Source of the DNA: Bombyx mori
Lineage: Eukaryota; Arthropoda; Insecta; Lepidoptera; Bombycidae
DNA: 64,000 nucleotides
Direction: 5' to 3'
Assembly (NCBI RefSeq): GCF_030269925.1
Contig: NC_085133.1
Location: 1,570,001-1,634,000, forward strand
Part shown: positions 1 through 11,429 of the stretch, piece after piece
Layout: each line of letters begins with the position of its first letter
Position numbering within the stretch: the stretch's first letter is position 1
Notes under the pieces: generated by a model
Database searches by the model: none
Seen by the model: only the letters and a program-made list of their open reading frames with translations
What the model was told of the DNA's origin: nothing
Translations under genes and position numbers: made by a program

Positions 1-47
1 TCTCTCGAGCCGGGTAGAGGATACGTTTTGAAAAGGAAACTGGAACA

Positions 48-3000
48 ATGCCGATAACGCGGTCAACAGGAAGAGGACGGATCGAAACAAAACAGTCGCC
101 GCCCTCAGAAACCACAGCTACAACACAGAGCATGTGGACAGAAACAACCGCGAAAACCGTCATGAGTCTGGTAGCCCCCACAACAGAATCATCGTGCGCA
201 ACAGCCAACACGGAAGCCACGACGAAACTCGCAGAGAAACCTGGGAACTCAAAAACAGAGGCCGTCAAACAGTATATAGTCAAACAGAATGACGTGCCAA
301 CAAAACAGCGCGCCGGTACAGTCAAAACTGACCGGTCGCGAAACAGAAAAGAACAGAAGATAGCCAAAGCTAGAGAAGAGCTCGCCCGCCTACAGGTGAA
401 GTTAGCAGCCGCCCGATTGGCCACGCTCGAAGCTGGATCTGATGACGAAAACAGCGAATCAGAATACAGTAAGTCAGAACTCGACGAAAGAGTGGGCACG
501 TGGTTGGAAACCCAACCCACAAAAACGGAAAATCACGACCGACAAAAGGAAACACCGGCGGGAGCCTGCGACAAACAAGACTTCTCAGATCTAACCGCAG
601 CAATAACACTCGCCGTCAAAGCCGCCTGCGAACCAAGATACACAGAATTGCCATTCTTTAATGGAAATCACCAAGACTGGCTATCCTTTCGTGCAGCCTA
701 TCACGAGACGATGAATTCATTTACAAAAACAGAAAATATAAACAGACTCAGAAGGAACCTGAAAGGAAGGGCAAAGGAAGCCGTTGACGGATTACTTATA
801 ACGAACGCTGATCCGTCCGACGTCATAAGAAGTCTAGAAGCGCGATTCGGAAGACCGGAAACGATAGCCATAACGGAGTTAGACACGCTACGAGCTCTGC
901 CACGACTAACAGAAACACCAAGAGACATTTGTATATTTTCTAGTAAGGTGACCAACGTCGTAGCTACGCTTCGTGCATTAAATTGTACACATTACTTATA
1001 TAATCCGGAAACTACCAAAACAATGTTAGAAAAACTCACACCAACACTACGTTACCGATACTACGACTTCACCGCGGTACAACCGAAGGAGGATCCGGAT
1101 CTGATTAAATTTGAAAAATTCATGAAAAGAGAAGCCGAACTGTGCAGCCCTTATGCACAGCCTGAACAGGCGGGGCACTACTCGCAGCCCGCACAACACA
1201 ACAGACGCACACAGAACGTGCACATAGTCAGTGAGAAGCCATCACTAGCTAAATGTCCGGTATGTAGCAACACTGAACACACCACAACAGACTGCTACAT
1301 ATTCAAGAAGGCAGACTCAAACACAAGATGGGACATCGCTAAGAATAAACACCTGTGTTTCCGATGTCTCAAGTATAGAAATAAAACCCACCACTGTAAA
1401 CCGAAGACATGTGGCATTAATGATTGCAAATATACTCACAACAAGATGCTACACTTCGACAGAAAAATTGAAAAAACAGACAACAGTGACAAGGAAACAA
1501 CAGAGAACATTAATTCCGCTTGGACCGGAAAACAGAAACAGTCCTATTTGAAAATAATCCCAGTCCAAGTACAAGGACCGATAGGCACGGTTGATACATA
1601 CGCGCTGCTCGACGATGGATCAACGGTAACACTGATAGACGAAATTATTTGCAAGAAGACTGGAATAACAGGACCAATCGATCCGTTACACATACAGGCG
1701 ATTAACAACATAAAATCAACGGAAACAAGGTCAAGAAGAGTCAACCTCACGCTCAGAGGCCTCAACAGTCGAAAAGAAATAATACAAGCGAGAACAGTTA
1801 ACGACCTACAAGTAACAGCACAAAAAATACCAAAGGAACAGATAGATGAGTATTCGCACCTACGAGACATCAGTGACATCATCACGTACGAGAACGCGAA
1901 ACCTGGAATCCTGATTGGCCAAGACAACTGGCACATGTTACTGACTTCAAAAGTTAGACGAGGCAACAGGAATCAGCCAATAGCGTCACTGACACCTCTA
2001 GGCTGGGTACTGCATGGAGGTCGCACTCGTACCCTAGGCCACCATATAAACTACATAAATCATGCTAGCGAAACCCAGGAAGATGATAAAATAGAAAATC
2101 TGGTAAAACAGTATTTCGCTATGGATGCGCTATGCATCACACCAAGAAGACCAAAAACAGACCCAGAGGAACAGGCGCTTCGCATCCTCAACAGCAATAC
2201 AGTCCACACAACAGATGGAAGATACGAAACTGCTCTGCTCTGGAAAACAGATAAGGTCAGTCTACCAGACAACTACAATAACTCGTTAAAGCGACTGATA
2301 AATATAGAAAACAAACTCGATCGTAATCCGGAACTGAAACAGAAATACACAGAACAGATGGAACCACTCGTTGCGATAGGCTATACCGAGCCCGCTCCGA
2401 AAACAAAAACAGAGAACAGAACGTGGTACCTACCTCACTTCGCCGTCGTGAACCCTCTGAAGCCGGAAAAACTCCGAGTCGTCCACGACGCCGCCGCCAG
2501 AACAAGAGGAGTAGCTTTAAATGATATGCTGCTTAAGGGACCGGTCCTACTCCAATCACTGCCAGGAGTGATAATGAGATTCAGACAGCATAATATAACA
2601 GTAACAGCAGACATTAAAGAGATGTTCATACAAGTGAAATTAAGACATGAAGACAGAGACGCGCTCCACCATCTCTGGGGCAAAGATCAGCCAGATGGCA
2701 TGCCCTCAGAAGACTACAGAATGACCTCGTTGATCGTCGGCTCGTCAAGTTCTCGTTCCACAGCAATTTATTTAAAGAACTTGACCACCCAGAAACAAGA
2801 AGCCACGCACCCGGAGGCGGCAGACGCAATACAGAACAAGCACTACGTCGACGACTACTTGAACAGCTTCAAAAGTTTAAAAGTACACATAACAACAGAC
2901 TTTCGTCAGAAATACGAAAGAAAGCCGACCTCGAAGACCTTCTGGACCGACAGTAAGATAGTGTTGAGATGGACAAGAACGGGATCACGCTCGTACAAAC

Positions 3001-3521
3001 CATACGTCACCCAACGCCTGATAGCTATAGAAGACAGTTCAACAGTAAACGGGAGGCGATGGTTACCCACGAAGCATAACTTAGCCGACGACGTGACCCG
3101 AGACGTCCCAACGCCGTACCACAACGAACATAAATGGCTCAAAGGGCGAGAATTCCTACGCCAACGACGAGACTCCTGGCCCACGGAGTCGGCGACAGTA
3201 ACAACAACAAAATTAATAGATAAAGTAAACATAGCAGCTGCAGCACCGGCGGGAGCCTCACGGCTGAGGCGTCGCCATGAAAAGTGGAAATGCCTGCCAC
3301 GAAAGACGCGCATGCGAGGGAGAAGTGATAGCAACGTATCCAGATCCGGACAACGTGAGGCGCATCGTAGACATCAGAACCAAGGGTGGAGTTCTACGGA
3401 GACCAGTACGAAAACTACTGATCCTGCCCATCGAAGAATACCATCCTGCACCGAGAAGAATGCGACTGACTCGCACGGCGGGAGTAATGTGCAGGACGAA
3501 ATAGGGTTTTTTATAGTTTAA
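48..3521 (+). pseudogene. BEL/Pao gag-pol polyprotein, internally deleted but open for 1157 codons
   Basis: The first ATG follows 47 bases of leader. Residues 1-190 are Thr/Lys/Glu-rich. A gag-like DUF1759-type segment begins near residue 195 (ELPFFNGNHQDWLSF). Two Cys/His clusters lie near 403-455 (CPVCSNTEHTTTDC, CFRCLKYRNKTHHC). An aspartic protease motif LLDDGSTVTLID is near 518. Reverse transcriptase blocks include YLPHFAVVNP (791), TADIKEMFIQVKL (852) and the catalytic YVDD (931). Just after YVDD the sequence jumps to an RNase H-like FWTDSKIVLRW (964), so the thumb/connection region is lost. After about residue 1040 nearly the whole integrase is lost. The integrase C-terminal piece (YPDPDNVRRIVDIRTKGGV, RRPVRKLLIL) sits in the +1 frame at 3277-3504. 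The family's polyprotein is usually well over 1500 residues. It is probably non-functional as a polymerase, but gag and protease look intact. Confidence 0.8.
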
Positions 3522-3623
3522 GAAACAAATAGATTTAATTTAACCGTTAATAAGTGATTACGTAATAAATGTATAATCTTAAGTTATTTTATAGTCAATA
3601 TGTTAGTGTATCAGATCAGAGAA

Positions 3624-4285
3624 TGTAAATAGACCAATAGGAACGATTTGTGGAGCGCTTTCACTACGGTAACATACAGATCAAGGGACCCTCCAAAAGT
3701 GGCGCGTCGATAGCGCGTCGCGAGATGGGGTACTGAAATAAATATAAAAGGATGGCCATTTATAGGCAAAACAGTTCTCAGCGAATCTCCGACATAGAAA
3801 CATCAAGACAGAAACAGTTCTCAGCGAATCTCCGACATAGAAACATCAAGACAGAAACAGTTCTCAGCGAATCTCCGACATAGAAACATCAAGACAGAAA
3901 CAGTTCTCAGTGGATCTTCGACAGAAACAGTTCCCAGTGAATCTTCGACAAAGAACCATCAGCAAGACAGAAACAGTTACCAGCAGTTCTCCAATAGTAC
4001 AGTTATCAGAAAACCACCAGTGAACCAGACAGTTACCTGTGAAACCTCACTACAGAAGCCGAAACCCATCGAAAGAAACAGCCGTCTTCTACCAGCGCAC
4101 AAACAGACAGCAGAAAAACATTATTACACGACTCGGAAACAGCCATACAGACCGGGTCGTGTACAGTTATGATTAATTGATGTCCAACTCTTCGAAAGAA
4201 CGCAGGACTGTTACGTAAAATACGCAAAGCTAAATTTCTTGAAAATTGGTCTCGCCTTAACACGGATATCTTTCCGGGTGATACA
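3624..4285 (+). mobile_element. Probable 3' LTR of the BEL/Pao element
   Basis: The region follows the end of the coding part and holds a promoter-like TATA box (ATATAAAAGG, about 3,741-3,750) followed by the 43-bp repeats. The start (TGTAAATAG after a purine-rich stretch) and the end (GGTGATACA) are guesses from the TG...CA rule. The 5' LTR needed to confirm them is outside the window. Confidence 0.4.
3769..3995 (+). repeat. 43-bp tandem repeat, three perfect copies plus degenerate copies
   Basis: The unit starts AAACAGTTCTCAGCGAATCT and is 43 bases long. Copies at 3,769-3,811, 3,812-3,854 and 3,855-3,897 are identical. They are followed by shorter or diverged units up to about 3,995 (AAACAGTTCTCAGTGG, AAACAGTTCCCAGTG, AAACAGTTACCAGC). 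The array begins about 20 bases after the TATA box, so it would lie in the transcribed LTR leader. Confidence 0.9.
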
Positions 4286-4604
4286 TCAATTCGGAACCCG
4301 ACAAATAGTCTCGGGATATATGTATTATTGATTCAAACATAAATTTTGTGACTTCACACGCTCTGTACTCCAAATGTGAAAATATACGATTTCCTTTGAA
4401 GATAAATATCTTCACCGTATATTTCCCGGAAAAAAAAACAGAGTTAAACGGTATAGGGAAGTTATTTGACGTAATTGATTAATATCCGGGAACGAGTCAC
4501 ACGCGCTCATCTGGCCCCAAACTAGGATACTCTTTTCTCTGGAGGTCTTGGGAGGTCTTTTCAAGTTCTTGATCTGGTCATGGCACTTCGAGAGGGTGAG
4601 GTGT

Positions 4605-4929
4605 GCTTTCAGCTCTAACACTAGGAGCAGGCTTAAAGACCCCGGTAACCGTACTCGTCGAACTCGACAAAGAGTTCGACGTGCAACCTAACCCATGAAT
4701 CAGCTCGCTGTGTTTCTCGCCGGATCTTCTCAGCGGGCCACGATTCCGATCGGGTAGTAGATTCATTCGCGAACCAGCTGCTTTTGAGTTGTTAGTTCTC
4801 CTTCGGAGGCGCTCGGGCTGCTGTTAGCAAATCCCACCCCTCCTGGCTGAGTCTTTGCTCGCCCACCTGTCCTGATGAAACTGTAAAGGCCTCCGGGCCA
4901 CCAGTAATCCTTCAATCATAAAAAAAGGG
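4605..4929 (+). mobile_element. 5'-truncated 3' end of jockey-type LINE (same family as 26,785-31,954)
   Basis: It matches the 3' UTR of the intact element, starting near its TTCAGCTCTAA segment and ending CCACCAGTAA...CAATCATAAAAAAA. The poly-A is at the right, so the copy is in + orientation. No coding region remains. Confidence 0.8.
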
Positions 4930-5639
4930 AGTAGAACACCTTTATGGCTCCTCAGCGCTGAAGACAGGGTGGGCGGCGCGGGCGTTAGGCCCCCACCCAG
5001 CTACTGTAGCGGCAGTCGGATGCCGGATTCGGAGGCACTCTGTGCTCCATTTTCCATCCCCTGATGAGGCGCCGCCGACGGTGCTTCCACGGCATCAGTG
5101 GGCTCCTCGGATCGCTAAGAACGAAATCCTGCTCAATCATAACCACGGGTATTGGTGAAGGCTGATCTTCGGCCCGCTTTATACGGAACTGTAGGTTTCG
5201 TTTGCTCGGTGTGGAGGATCTCGTTGTGGTTTAATAGTCGTACTGTGTGGGAGATTAATACTGCACGCTACCTCGTACTATTATTCCAAGGCGTTTCTCC
5301 GAAGAGCTTTATTCTTCTTCTTCTTTTAAGACGCTGAAGTCCAACTCAGCCAGGGCTGATTCCCCTTAATGCGGGTAATTCCCTATGCTATGAGAATCAG
5401 AGGCTGCTACGCAAACTTAAGTATATATATGTGGAGTATTTTTTAGAATTTAATTTTATTTAAATCTGACAACCCCAATTTGTGGATGGGCTGTCAAAGT
5501 CAAAGTTTGTGGATGGGTAGTCAGAAAAAAAAGATTAGTGTGTGTGGTGGTGGTAAGATGTAAAAGTGATATGTTGTTGTTTCTTTGTGTAAAAAATAAA
5601 AAATAAATAAGGTGAGATCCATTTCTCGTTATTCCGCCA
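4930..5639. other. Non-coding stretch, no gene seen
   Basis: The first 300 bases are GC-rich (GGGTGGGCGGCGCGGGCGTT) and could be another LINE tail, but I cannot place them. Around 5,470-5,520 the words TTTGTGGATGGG and GTCAAAGTC repeat. No ORF with a recognisable product is present. Confidence 0.4.
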
Positions 5640-6055
5640 TCCTACATATATACATTTATCGAGGTGTTCGAGGGCCGAGACGTCGCATACGATTGTTGAT
5701 TCTCGAACACGTCAGGCATGCTCTGAGGAATTGTTTGAGATACCATCATCTCGTTCTTACCATCGCACCACTCGCCACCGGAGTAGAGTTCATCCATACT
5801 ACCTGAAGCCATTGCGTTGATCCATAGTGCGCTTCCAGAGATATTTTTTGCCACGCACCATCCGGCTTTGGATGTTTTGGCACGGTGTTTCCCGAGCGCT
5901 ATGACATATCCTTCTACAAATGAGGCTTGTGGAGAGTACTTAACGGTAAGCAGCGGCTTGGCTCTGCCCCTGGCATTGCTGAAGTCCATGGGCGACGGTA
6001 ACCACTCACCATCAGGTGGGTCGTATGCTCATCTGCCTACAAGGGTAATATTATC
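5640..6055 (+). mobile_element. LINE 3' fragment, family with GGCGACGGTAACCACTCACC tail
   Basis: About 415 bases are shared with 44,190-44,550 and, in part, with 47,820-48,003 and 60,265-60,377. All end in CAGGTGGGCCGTATGC...GGGCAATAAAA. The antisense ORF across it (115 codons) recurs in the other long copy, so it belongs to the repeat and is not a host gene. Confidence 0.7.
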
Positions 6056-7314
6056 TATTCACCATTTGAATTATACGTAGTTTTAAAGAAAGCAAAAGCT
6101 AAGCATTTCTCATTAAAACGACGAGAATCTGTTTTGCTAGTTATTTCGAGTGACATTTATTTTTTCAGCTGATCCTTTGAACTGACGTCTGAAACGGAAT
6201 TATTCAAGATGTACGCGGGAGGGGAGAGGGGAGGGCGAGGCAATTTCCTGAAAAATATTCCCTTAACGAAGGCGCGGTCGCGGACTCGCGGATGATGTGG
6301 CGCGGCCTTGGTGCGGAAGCGAGCGATTTTATTACGTAAACTAGCGTATCCATGGCAGCATCTATATCGACGCTTGAAAGGCAAAAGTGACTAAGCGACA
6401 ATAACTGCTTTGTACATAAATGATAGGCAATAACCATATTCGATACGCAAAAAATATATATTTCTAGGTCTATTAAAATCATTTCAATCCTACAGCTACT
6501 AGCTAGATTCTACTACAGCTAAATTCGTTAAAATATTTTTTTTTTTAGGTATTTCAACTTTAAATTTTAGTCTACTGTAAAGTTCACGCATTGTCACTTG
6601 TCACGTTTGCCTTTCAAGCGTCGATATATTAATACGCGAAGCAAAAACTTTGTACCCCTTTTTACGAAAATTGCGCGGACGGAGGAGTATGAAATTTCCC
6701 ACACTTATAGAGAATATAGAGAGGAAGTACATAATGCTATTTTTTTTTAGATCATGCCTCAATGATACATAATGAAACATGACACACACTAACCACGTAT
6801 TTGACACACACATATATACTCTTCGTTTATTGTCAAACTTTTGTTATTGTTTAAAGTCAAATTGAGAATAGATTGGTATTGTTTGTCTATAATGTAGTGT
6901 TGGCGAAATCTGTGATTATAGAAGTAAAATAATAGTCTTTGACAACAGAACCATAATAATGTTCAAACTTATAATTTCAGCTAATTATAGTCGAATTTCG
7001 ACTACCGCGGGACCACCAGTAAACATTAAACTAGGAATTCTCTTAAATACCATTTAAAATGTTACTCAGTTTACTCTTAGAGCTGTAGAAGCTGAGAGAC
7101 ATTGCTCGATCGAATCACACACTTCAATTACTACACCGATTCTGAAGTCACTTTTTGTGTCAAATTTAAATTTCTCATTAGCAGCTTCTTCGGTATTCGC
7201 AGGTTGCAGACAAACATTATTAAAACTAATTTCATGGATTAATCTCGGCTTTGCTATTTTATATTTTTTTATAAGCAAATCCCTCTATTTTTCTATGTTC
7301 ACCAGAATAGTCTA
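6056..7314. other. AT-rich intergenic stretch, nothing recognised
   Basis: Only short ORFs without family features, homopolymer runs and a GC-rich patch at about 6,200-6,330 are visible. Confidence 0.5.
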
Positions 7315-7512
7315 ATTTTTTTTTTCCTACCTAACCTGAGGGTTTTCAGCCATATCAGCGTCACCAGACGAGTAGGTGAGCTCTCGGGATTCTAACCTGG
7401 GGGCGTTGCTAACACTAACCCTAGCAAGAGCAGTGCTTCGCAGAATCTATCACCGGATCGGAAACGCGACCCACTGAGAAGATCCGGCGAGAAACTCAGT
7501 GGGCTCGAATGC
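7315..7512 (-). mobile_element. LINE 3' fragment, second related family
   Basis: It carries the block GTGCTTCGCAGAATC..CACCGGATCGGAAACGCG, ACCCACTGAGAAGATCCGGC, GAGAAACTCAGTGGGCT with poly-T at the left. It is shared with copies at 20.2, 25.4, 48.0, 54.3 and 57.6 kb. Confidence 0.7.
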
Positions 7513-8209
7513 TGTTGTTCGGAACTTGTATATAAACAAGCTTATATTGAAAATGTCGTAAGCGAGATTCAGGCATCTGTCAAATATCTTGTCTTCTATG
7601 ATGACTACCCGCCACTTACTTGAGATAATACTGTCCGCTGCCGCCTCTGCAATATCCCCACTCCCGAGCCTGTTATTCCTACAATCTTTTCAAAGTCCTT
7701 GACGTTTAAAAGGTAAACAAAGAAGTTTTCTTTCGGTTGTATTTATTTAAAGGCGTCTGCGTTACGCTTTAATGAATGCATCGTTAACGAAAACCAGGGC
7801 TGCCACGTCCCTGTTATTGTGGAACGATAGCCAAAGAATTGATTCGTAATAAATGCATTACAGTGTCATCAATAACTAGAGTACGCTTCGTTCTACGCCA
7901 ATATAAAAACAACACGAATGCAAAACATTAAATACTGAAGTATTTGAGGTATGAAAAACAGGGCTGCCACGCCCTACTTATTGTCGACACATAGACGAAT
8001 CCTAATTGTTTCCTATCACGTAATAGCGAATTATATTTAAAGTTTTTAATCCAATCCAATTAATTATGGCGTATTTACTTCTGAGCTGTCAATGTATTAG
8101 TTTTTGAATCGATAAATTATATTTCTATTCGTAAAAAGGGGTAATTTGCTTTCAACTTTGTTATCAACTTACTTTTAACACACATTCTATGTTGGTTTTT
8201 CTAATAACA
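7513..8209. other. Intergenic stretch with a repeated CAGGGCTGCCACG word
   Basis: The short sequence CAGGGCTGCCACG followed by CCCT or CCCTA occurs at 7,795 and 7,959 and can fold on itself (GGG...CCC). Otherwise the stretch is AT-rich with no gene visible. Confidence 0.4.
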
Positions 8210-8497
8210 GTATAGATAAAAACGATTTGCTGTTCGTTAGTCTCGCTAAAACTCGAGAACGACTGGACCGATTTGGCTAATTTTGGTCTTGAATTATTTG
8301 TGAAAGTCCAGAGAAGGTTTAAAAGTTAGATAAATATGAAAACGCTCGGAATTAAATAAAAATAATAATTTTGGTTTCAATTTGACGTGTCCCCCGTCGA
8401 ACGGATTCCTTTTGTTTGTTTTAAGTTTATTTTATACAAAAGCTTTAGGTCTTTTATTTCTCGATTGAGGCACTACGAAGTCTGCCGGGTCAACTAG
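8210..8497 (+). mobile_element. Helitron-like or SINE-like remnant ending GCCGGGTCAACTAG|T
   Basis: The right end is GC-rich and terminates in CTAG followed by T, as in Helitrons. Similar ends occur at 10,734, 36,090, 55,972, 56,260 and 57,232. The left end is not defined. Confidence 0.4.
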
Positions 8498-8527
8498 TAA
8501 CAGTATAGATTTTGTTACGTTCGTTTT

Positions 8528-8775
8528 ACTGGTGGTAGGACTTCTTGTGAGTCCGCGCGGGTAGGTACCACCGCCCTACCTATTTCTGCCGTGAAGCAGT
8601 AATGCGTTTCGGTCTGAAGGGTGGGGCAGCCGTTGTAACTATACTGAGATCGTAGAACTTATATCTCAAGGTGGGTGGTGCATTTACGTTGTAGATGTCT
8701 ATGGGCTCCAGTAACCACTTAACACCAGGTGGGCTTTGAGATCGTCCACCCATCAAAGCTATAAAAAAAAAAAAA
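8528..8775 (+). mobile_element. Bm1-type SINE, 5'-truncated at ACTGGTGG
   Basis: The sequence runs ACTGGTGGTAGGAC, GCCGTGAAGCAGTAATGCG, GGGTGGGGCAGCCGTTG, GGTGGGC and then poly-A. It is the standard Bm1 body without its tRNA-derived head. Confidence 0.85.
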
Positions 8776-8890
8776 GTTTTTAAACAGTCAAATTCGTTGA
8801 CATTTTTTAAACAGGCGGCAATGAACTTAACACCTTCACTGCAGAATCGGTCTACATCGGCCGGCCACGGTACTTACAGCTGGTGCGGAC

Positions 8891-9264
8891 GAAGAGAACT
8901 ATGTCCCTCTCGCTGGCTCAGACCGATTATTTCAAGTGTTAGTAAGAGCTCGACACCGACCACTATAAAATATTACGCGCTGGGCTTCGGGGTTTTTTTT
9001 TTTGTTTATTGCTTATATTGGTGAACGAGCTCACAGCCCACCTGGCGTTCAGTAGTTACTGGAGCCCATAGACATCTATAACGTACGGTACGGTACGGTA
9101 CGACATCTACAACGGTGGTGGTACATACCCGTGCGGACTCACTAGAGGTCCTACCACCAGTAGAAGAGAACTATATCCCTCTCGCTGGTTCAGACCGATT
9201 ATTTCAGGTGTTTGTAAGATTTCGACACCGACAACTATATACTGTTACGCCCTGGGCTTCGGGG
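8891..9264. repeat. 102-bp direct repeat flanking a Bm1-type SINE
   Basis: The sequence GAAGAGAACTAT...GGGCTTCGGGG occurs at 8,891-8,992 and 9,163-9,264, with 11 differences in 102 by eye. The first copy ends exactly where the SINE poly-T begins, and the second starts right after the SINE's other end. This looks like an unusually long target-site duplication. Confidence 0.8.
8993..9162 (-). mobile_element. Bm1-type SINE with internal deletion and GTACG repeat
   Basis: Poly-T and the start of the inverted Bm1 body are followed by four GGTAC-type repeats near 9,085-9,102. The sequence then jumps to the distal TACCACC and GGACTCACTAGAGGTCC part, so the centre is missing. Confidence 0.75.
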
Positions 9265-9637
9265 TAAATAAAACTGCCACCGCAGTACAAATTAAAATTT
9301 TATTTAACAGTCAGAATACCGACAGAGCACTTTACTTACTTCGCTACTACTTAATTCGCTTCTTCCGCTTCGCTTCAGGGGATCCATTCGTTGTTTCGCT
9401 TTGAGTGGATCCGATTACTAACTGCCTTCGTGACATCTCTACAACGCTTTTATAGTCGATACGACATCCCTAGAATTATCGAGAATATTCTCGGTAAGGC
9501 CAGTCGTTTTGATAAGTGTTTCCGCTATTTGATAATAGATGGCGTTACACTTCTCAAGCGCTCTCGACTTTATCAGTTCTTTTAATATTCTGTTCTGTTA
9601 TTTGACGATAGATGGCGTTACTCTTACCCACGTAATA
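9243..9637 (-). mobile_element. Solo LTR, TGTTACG...CGTAACA family
   Basis: Read on the - strand it matches the copy at 36,991-37,365. Shared features are GTAAGAGTAACGC near the start, ATTCTCGATAA, ACTATAAAAGCGTTG (TATA box), GAAGCGAAGCGGAAGAAGCG and an end in CGTAACA. Flanking tetranucleotides are ATAC and ATGC, close to a 4-bp duplication. No internal region adjoins it. Confidence 0.65.
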
Positions 9638-10021
9638 ATGCTATAAATTATATACAGTATGTTTTCGCAAAGTGCTGGTAGGTCAAGAAAGACCTACCAC
9701 GGGCTGGTGGAAATACCGTTGGGGGCGCATTCGAACTGTCGCCGCTTCAGATGAAGATATTACTTGCCGCAGCCAAAGTGTTAAAGAATACAATATGCAA
9801 GAACACCCTGCGAATACAATTTGTATGCTAAGACAGGATCATACTTAATTAGTGAATTCTCGTCGTGTGTGCTTTGGACTGGAACTTAAACTTTAATAAG
9901 TTTATATTTCGTTTAAATACAATCGACAAGTAGTGAATTATTAAAGAGGATGATAGTCAAAAGCGAAATTTACAATTAGAAATAGTTTATGAGAGAATAA
10001 TGTTTTTTTAATAAATTCATG
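9638..10021. other. Intergenic stretch, nothing recognised
   Basis: No ORF or repeat is recognised. A word pair AAGACCTACC/GGTAGGTC is near 9,680. Confidence 0.4.
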
Positions 10022-10267
10022 TTTTTTTTTATTGCTTAAATGGGTGGACGAGCTCACAGCCCACCTGGTGTTAAGTGGTTACTGGAGCCCATAGAGATCC
10101 ACAACGTAAATGCGCCACCCACCTTGAGATACAAGTTCTAAGGTCTCAAGTATAGTAACGACGGCTGCCCCATCCTTCAAACCGAAACGCATTACTGCTT
10201 CACGGCAGAAATAGGCAGGGTGGTGGTACCCACCCGCGCGGACTCAGAAGAGGTCCTACCACCAGTA
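10022..10267 (-). mobile_element. Bm1-type SINE
   Basis: Inverted Bm1 body, with poly-T and ATTGCTTAAATGGGTGG at the left and CCTACCACCAGTAA at the right. Confidence 0.85.
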
Positions 10268-10339
10268 ATTATACGTTCCCCGGACCAGTATAGCTCGCAA
10301 CATGAATGTCGTCGCCCAAAGACCCCGTCCAAATTGTAC

Positions 10340-10734
10340 AGTTGTAGTAATTTTATATATAAAATTCTCGTGTCACAATGTTAGTTACCATACTCCTCTG
10401 AAACGGTTTGACCGATTTTTATAAAATTTTATATCCTTATTCAGCAGGTCTGAGAATCGGGTACTATCTATTTTTCGTACTCCTAAGTGATAAGGGCTGT
10501 CCACCCCTAACATTAATTTTATATTTTTTGGACAATGATTTTTTTGTTATAATGAGGCATTATGTGGTTGAATGAGGTTTTGTTATTTTTATATTCCCTC
10601 ATCGTTCACAGTGCTACATGCCTCTTTTTTTACTCATTTACCACATCCTTACACACTTACAATAACTTATTTTTTTTTTCTACACTAGAAATTCCCTACA
10701 AATCTGGCAAAACAACGTTTGCCGGGTCAGCTAG
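10340..10734 (+). mobile_element. Helitron-like non-autonomous remnant ending GCCGGGTCAGCTAG|T
   Basis: It starts near TTCTCGTGTCACAATG and ends TTTGCCGGGTCAGCTAG followed by T. The left end does not show a clean A|TC junction, so the assignment is tentative. Confidence 0.4.
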
Positions 10735-10774
10735 TTTACATATAAAAGCTAATTCTATCATTTTCGGGTATTAA

Positions 10775-10930
10775 GTTAATTACACGACGCCCATCATGGA
10801 ATTCATTCGTTAAATTGAGTTAAGTACCTATTTCATTAGAACAATCGGTGCGGGTTTGAAAACCGATATAGTAGCATCGCTTAATACGAGAATACCAGAC
10901 ATCTTATTATTTTAGCCATGACGACGCAAT
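10775..10930 (-). mobile_element. Degenerate Bm1 5' (head) fragment
   Basis: It retains GTACCTATTTCATTA..AAC, ATCGGTG..GGGTTTGAA and CATCTTATTATTTTAGCCATGACGAC. These match the tRNA-derived head of the full-length Bm1 copies at 55.5 and 60.5 kb. Confidence 0.5.
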
Positions 10931-11429
10931 GTTACCAGTAAACCTAAACCACGAAAAATCGTTGTGAGCTTGGCAAGATAGGGATAGTGTTTGAAAAATA
11001 AAAAGGAAAGCTTTTTTATCACTGAGGTAGACATTTAGTAAACTATTATTTATTTCACTTATTCAAAATACATCAGAAACTACAATGAAATACAAAAAAA
11101 AAGCTTCGATGCTCACTCAATATTCTGTAAGCGTTTTCTGATTAAAAAACTTCATCAGCACATCTTTTAGTTTTGCATCAAGCGCTCCAGCTTCAACCAA
11201 CTTTGGCAATAAAAAGTTTTCGTCCAACTTCGCAGAGCTGCATGTTTCACCAACTTAATATAATATTCATGTGGATCTCAGAATTATTTATAAACGGATA
11301 TTATCATATTGAAATTTCGAAGCAAACAATCGTTGAAGTCGGTTTTATAATTATTTACAATAAAGTTACAAGCCTAAAAATTAAAACTATTCATAATCTT
11401 AACAATTTCAATAATTAGCAACTAGCCTC

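Larger units (their letters stand above)
1..4285 (+). mobile_element. BEL/Pao LTR retrotransposon, internally deleted, 5' end outside window
   Basis: The order gag-like region, zinc knuckles, aspartic protease, reverse transcriptase and RNase H remnant, followed by a non-coding terminal region with a TATA box and polymer repeats, is that of a BEL/Pao retrotransposon. The 5' LTR lies left of the window. Parts of the polymerase and almost all of the integrase are missing, so the copy is not autonomous. The right boundary is only estimated, because no second LTR is present to compare with. Confidence 0.8.

Noticed and set aside
5642..5989. 115-codon - strand ORF as a host gene
   Set aside because: It is part of a repeat family also found at 44.2 kb and is read antisense to the LINE tail.
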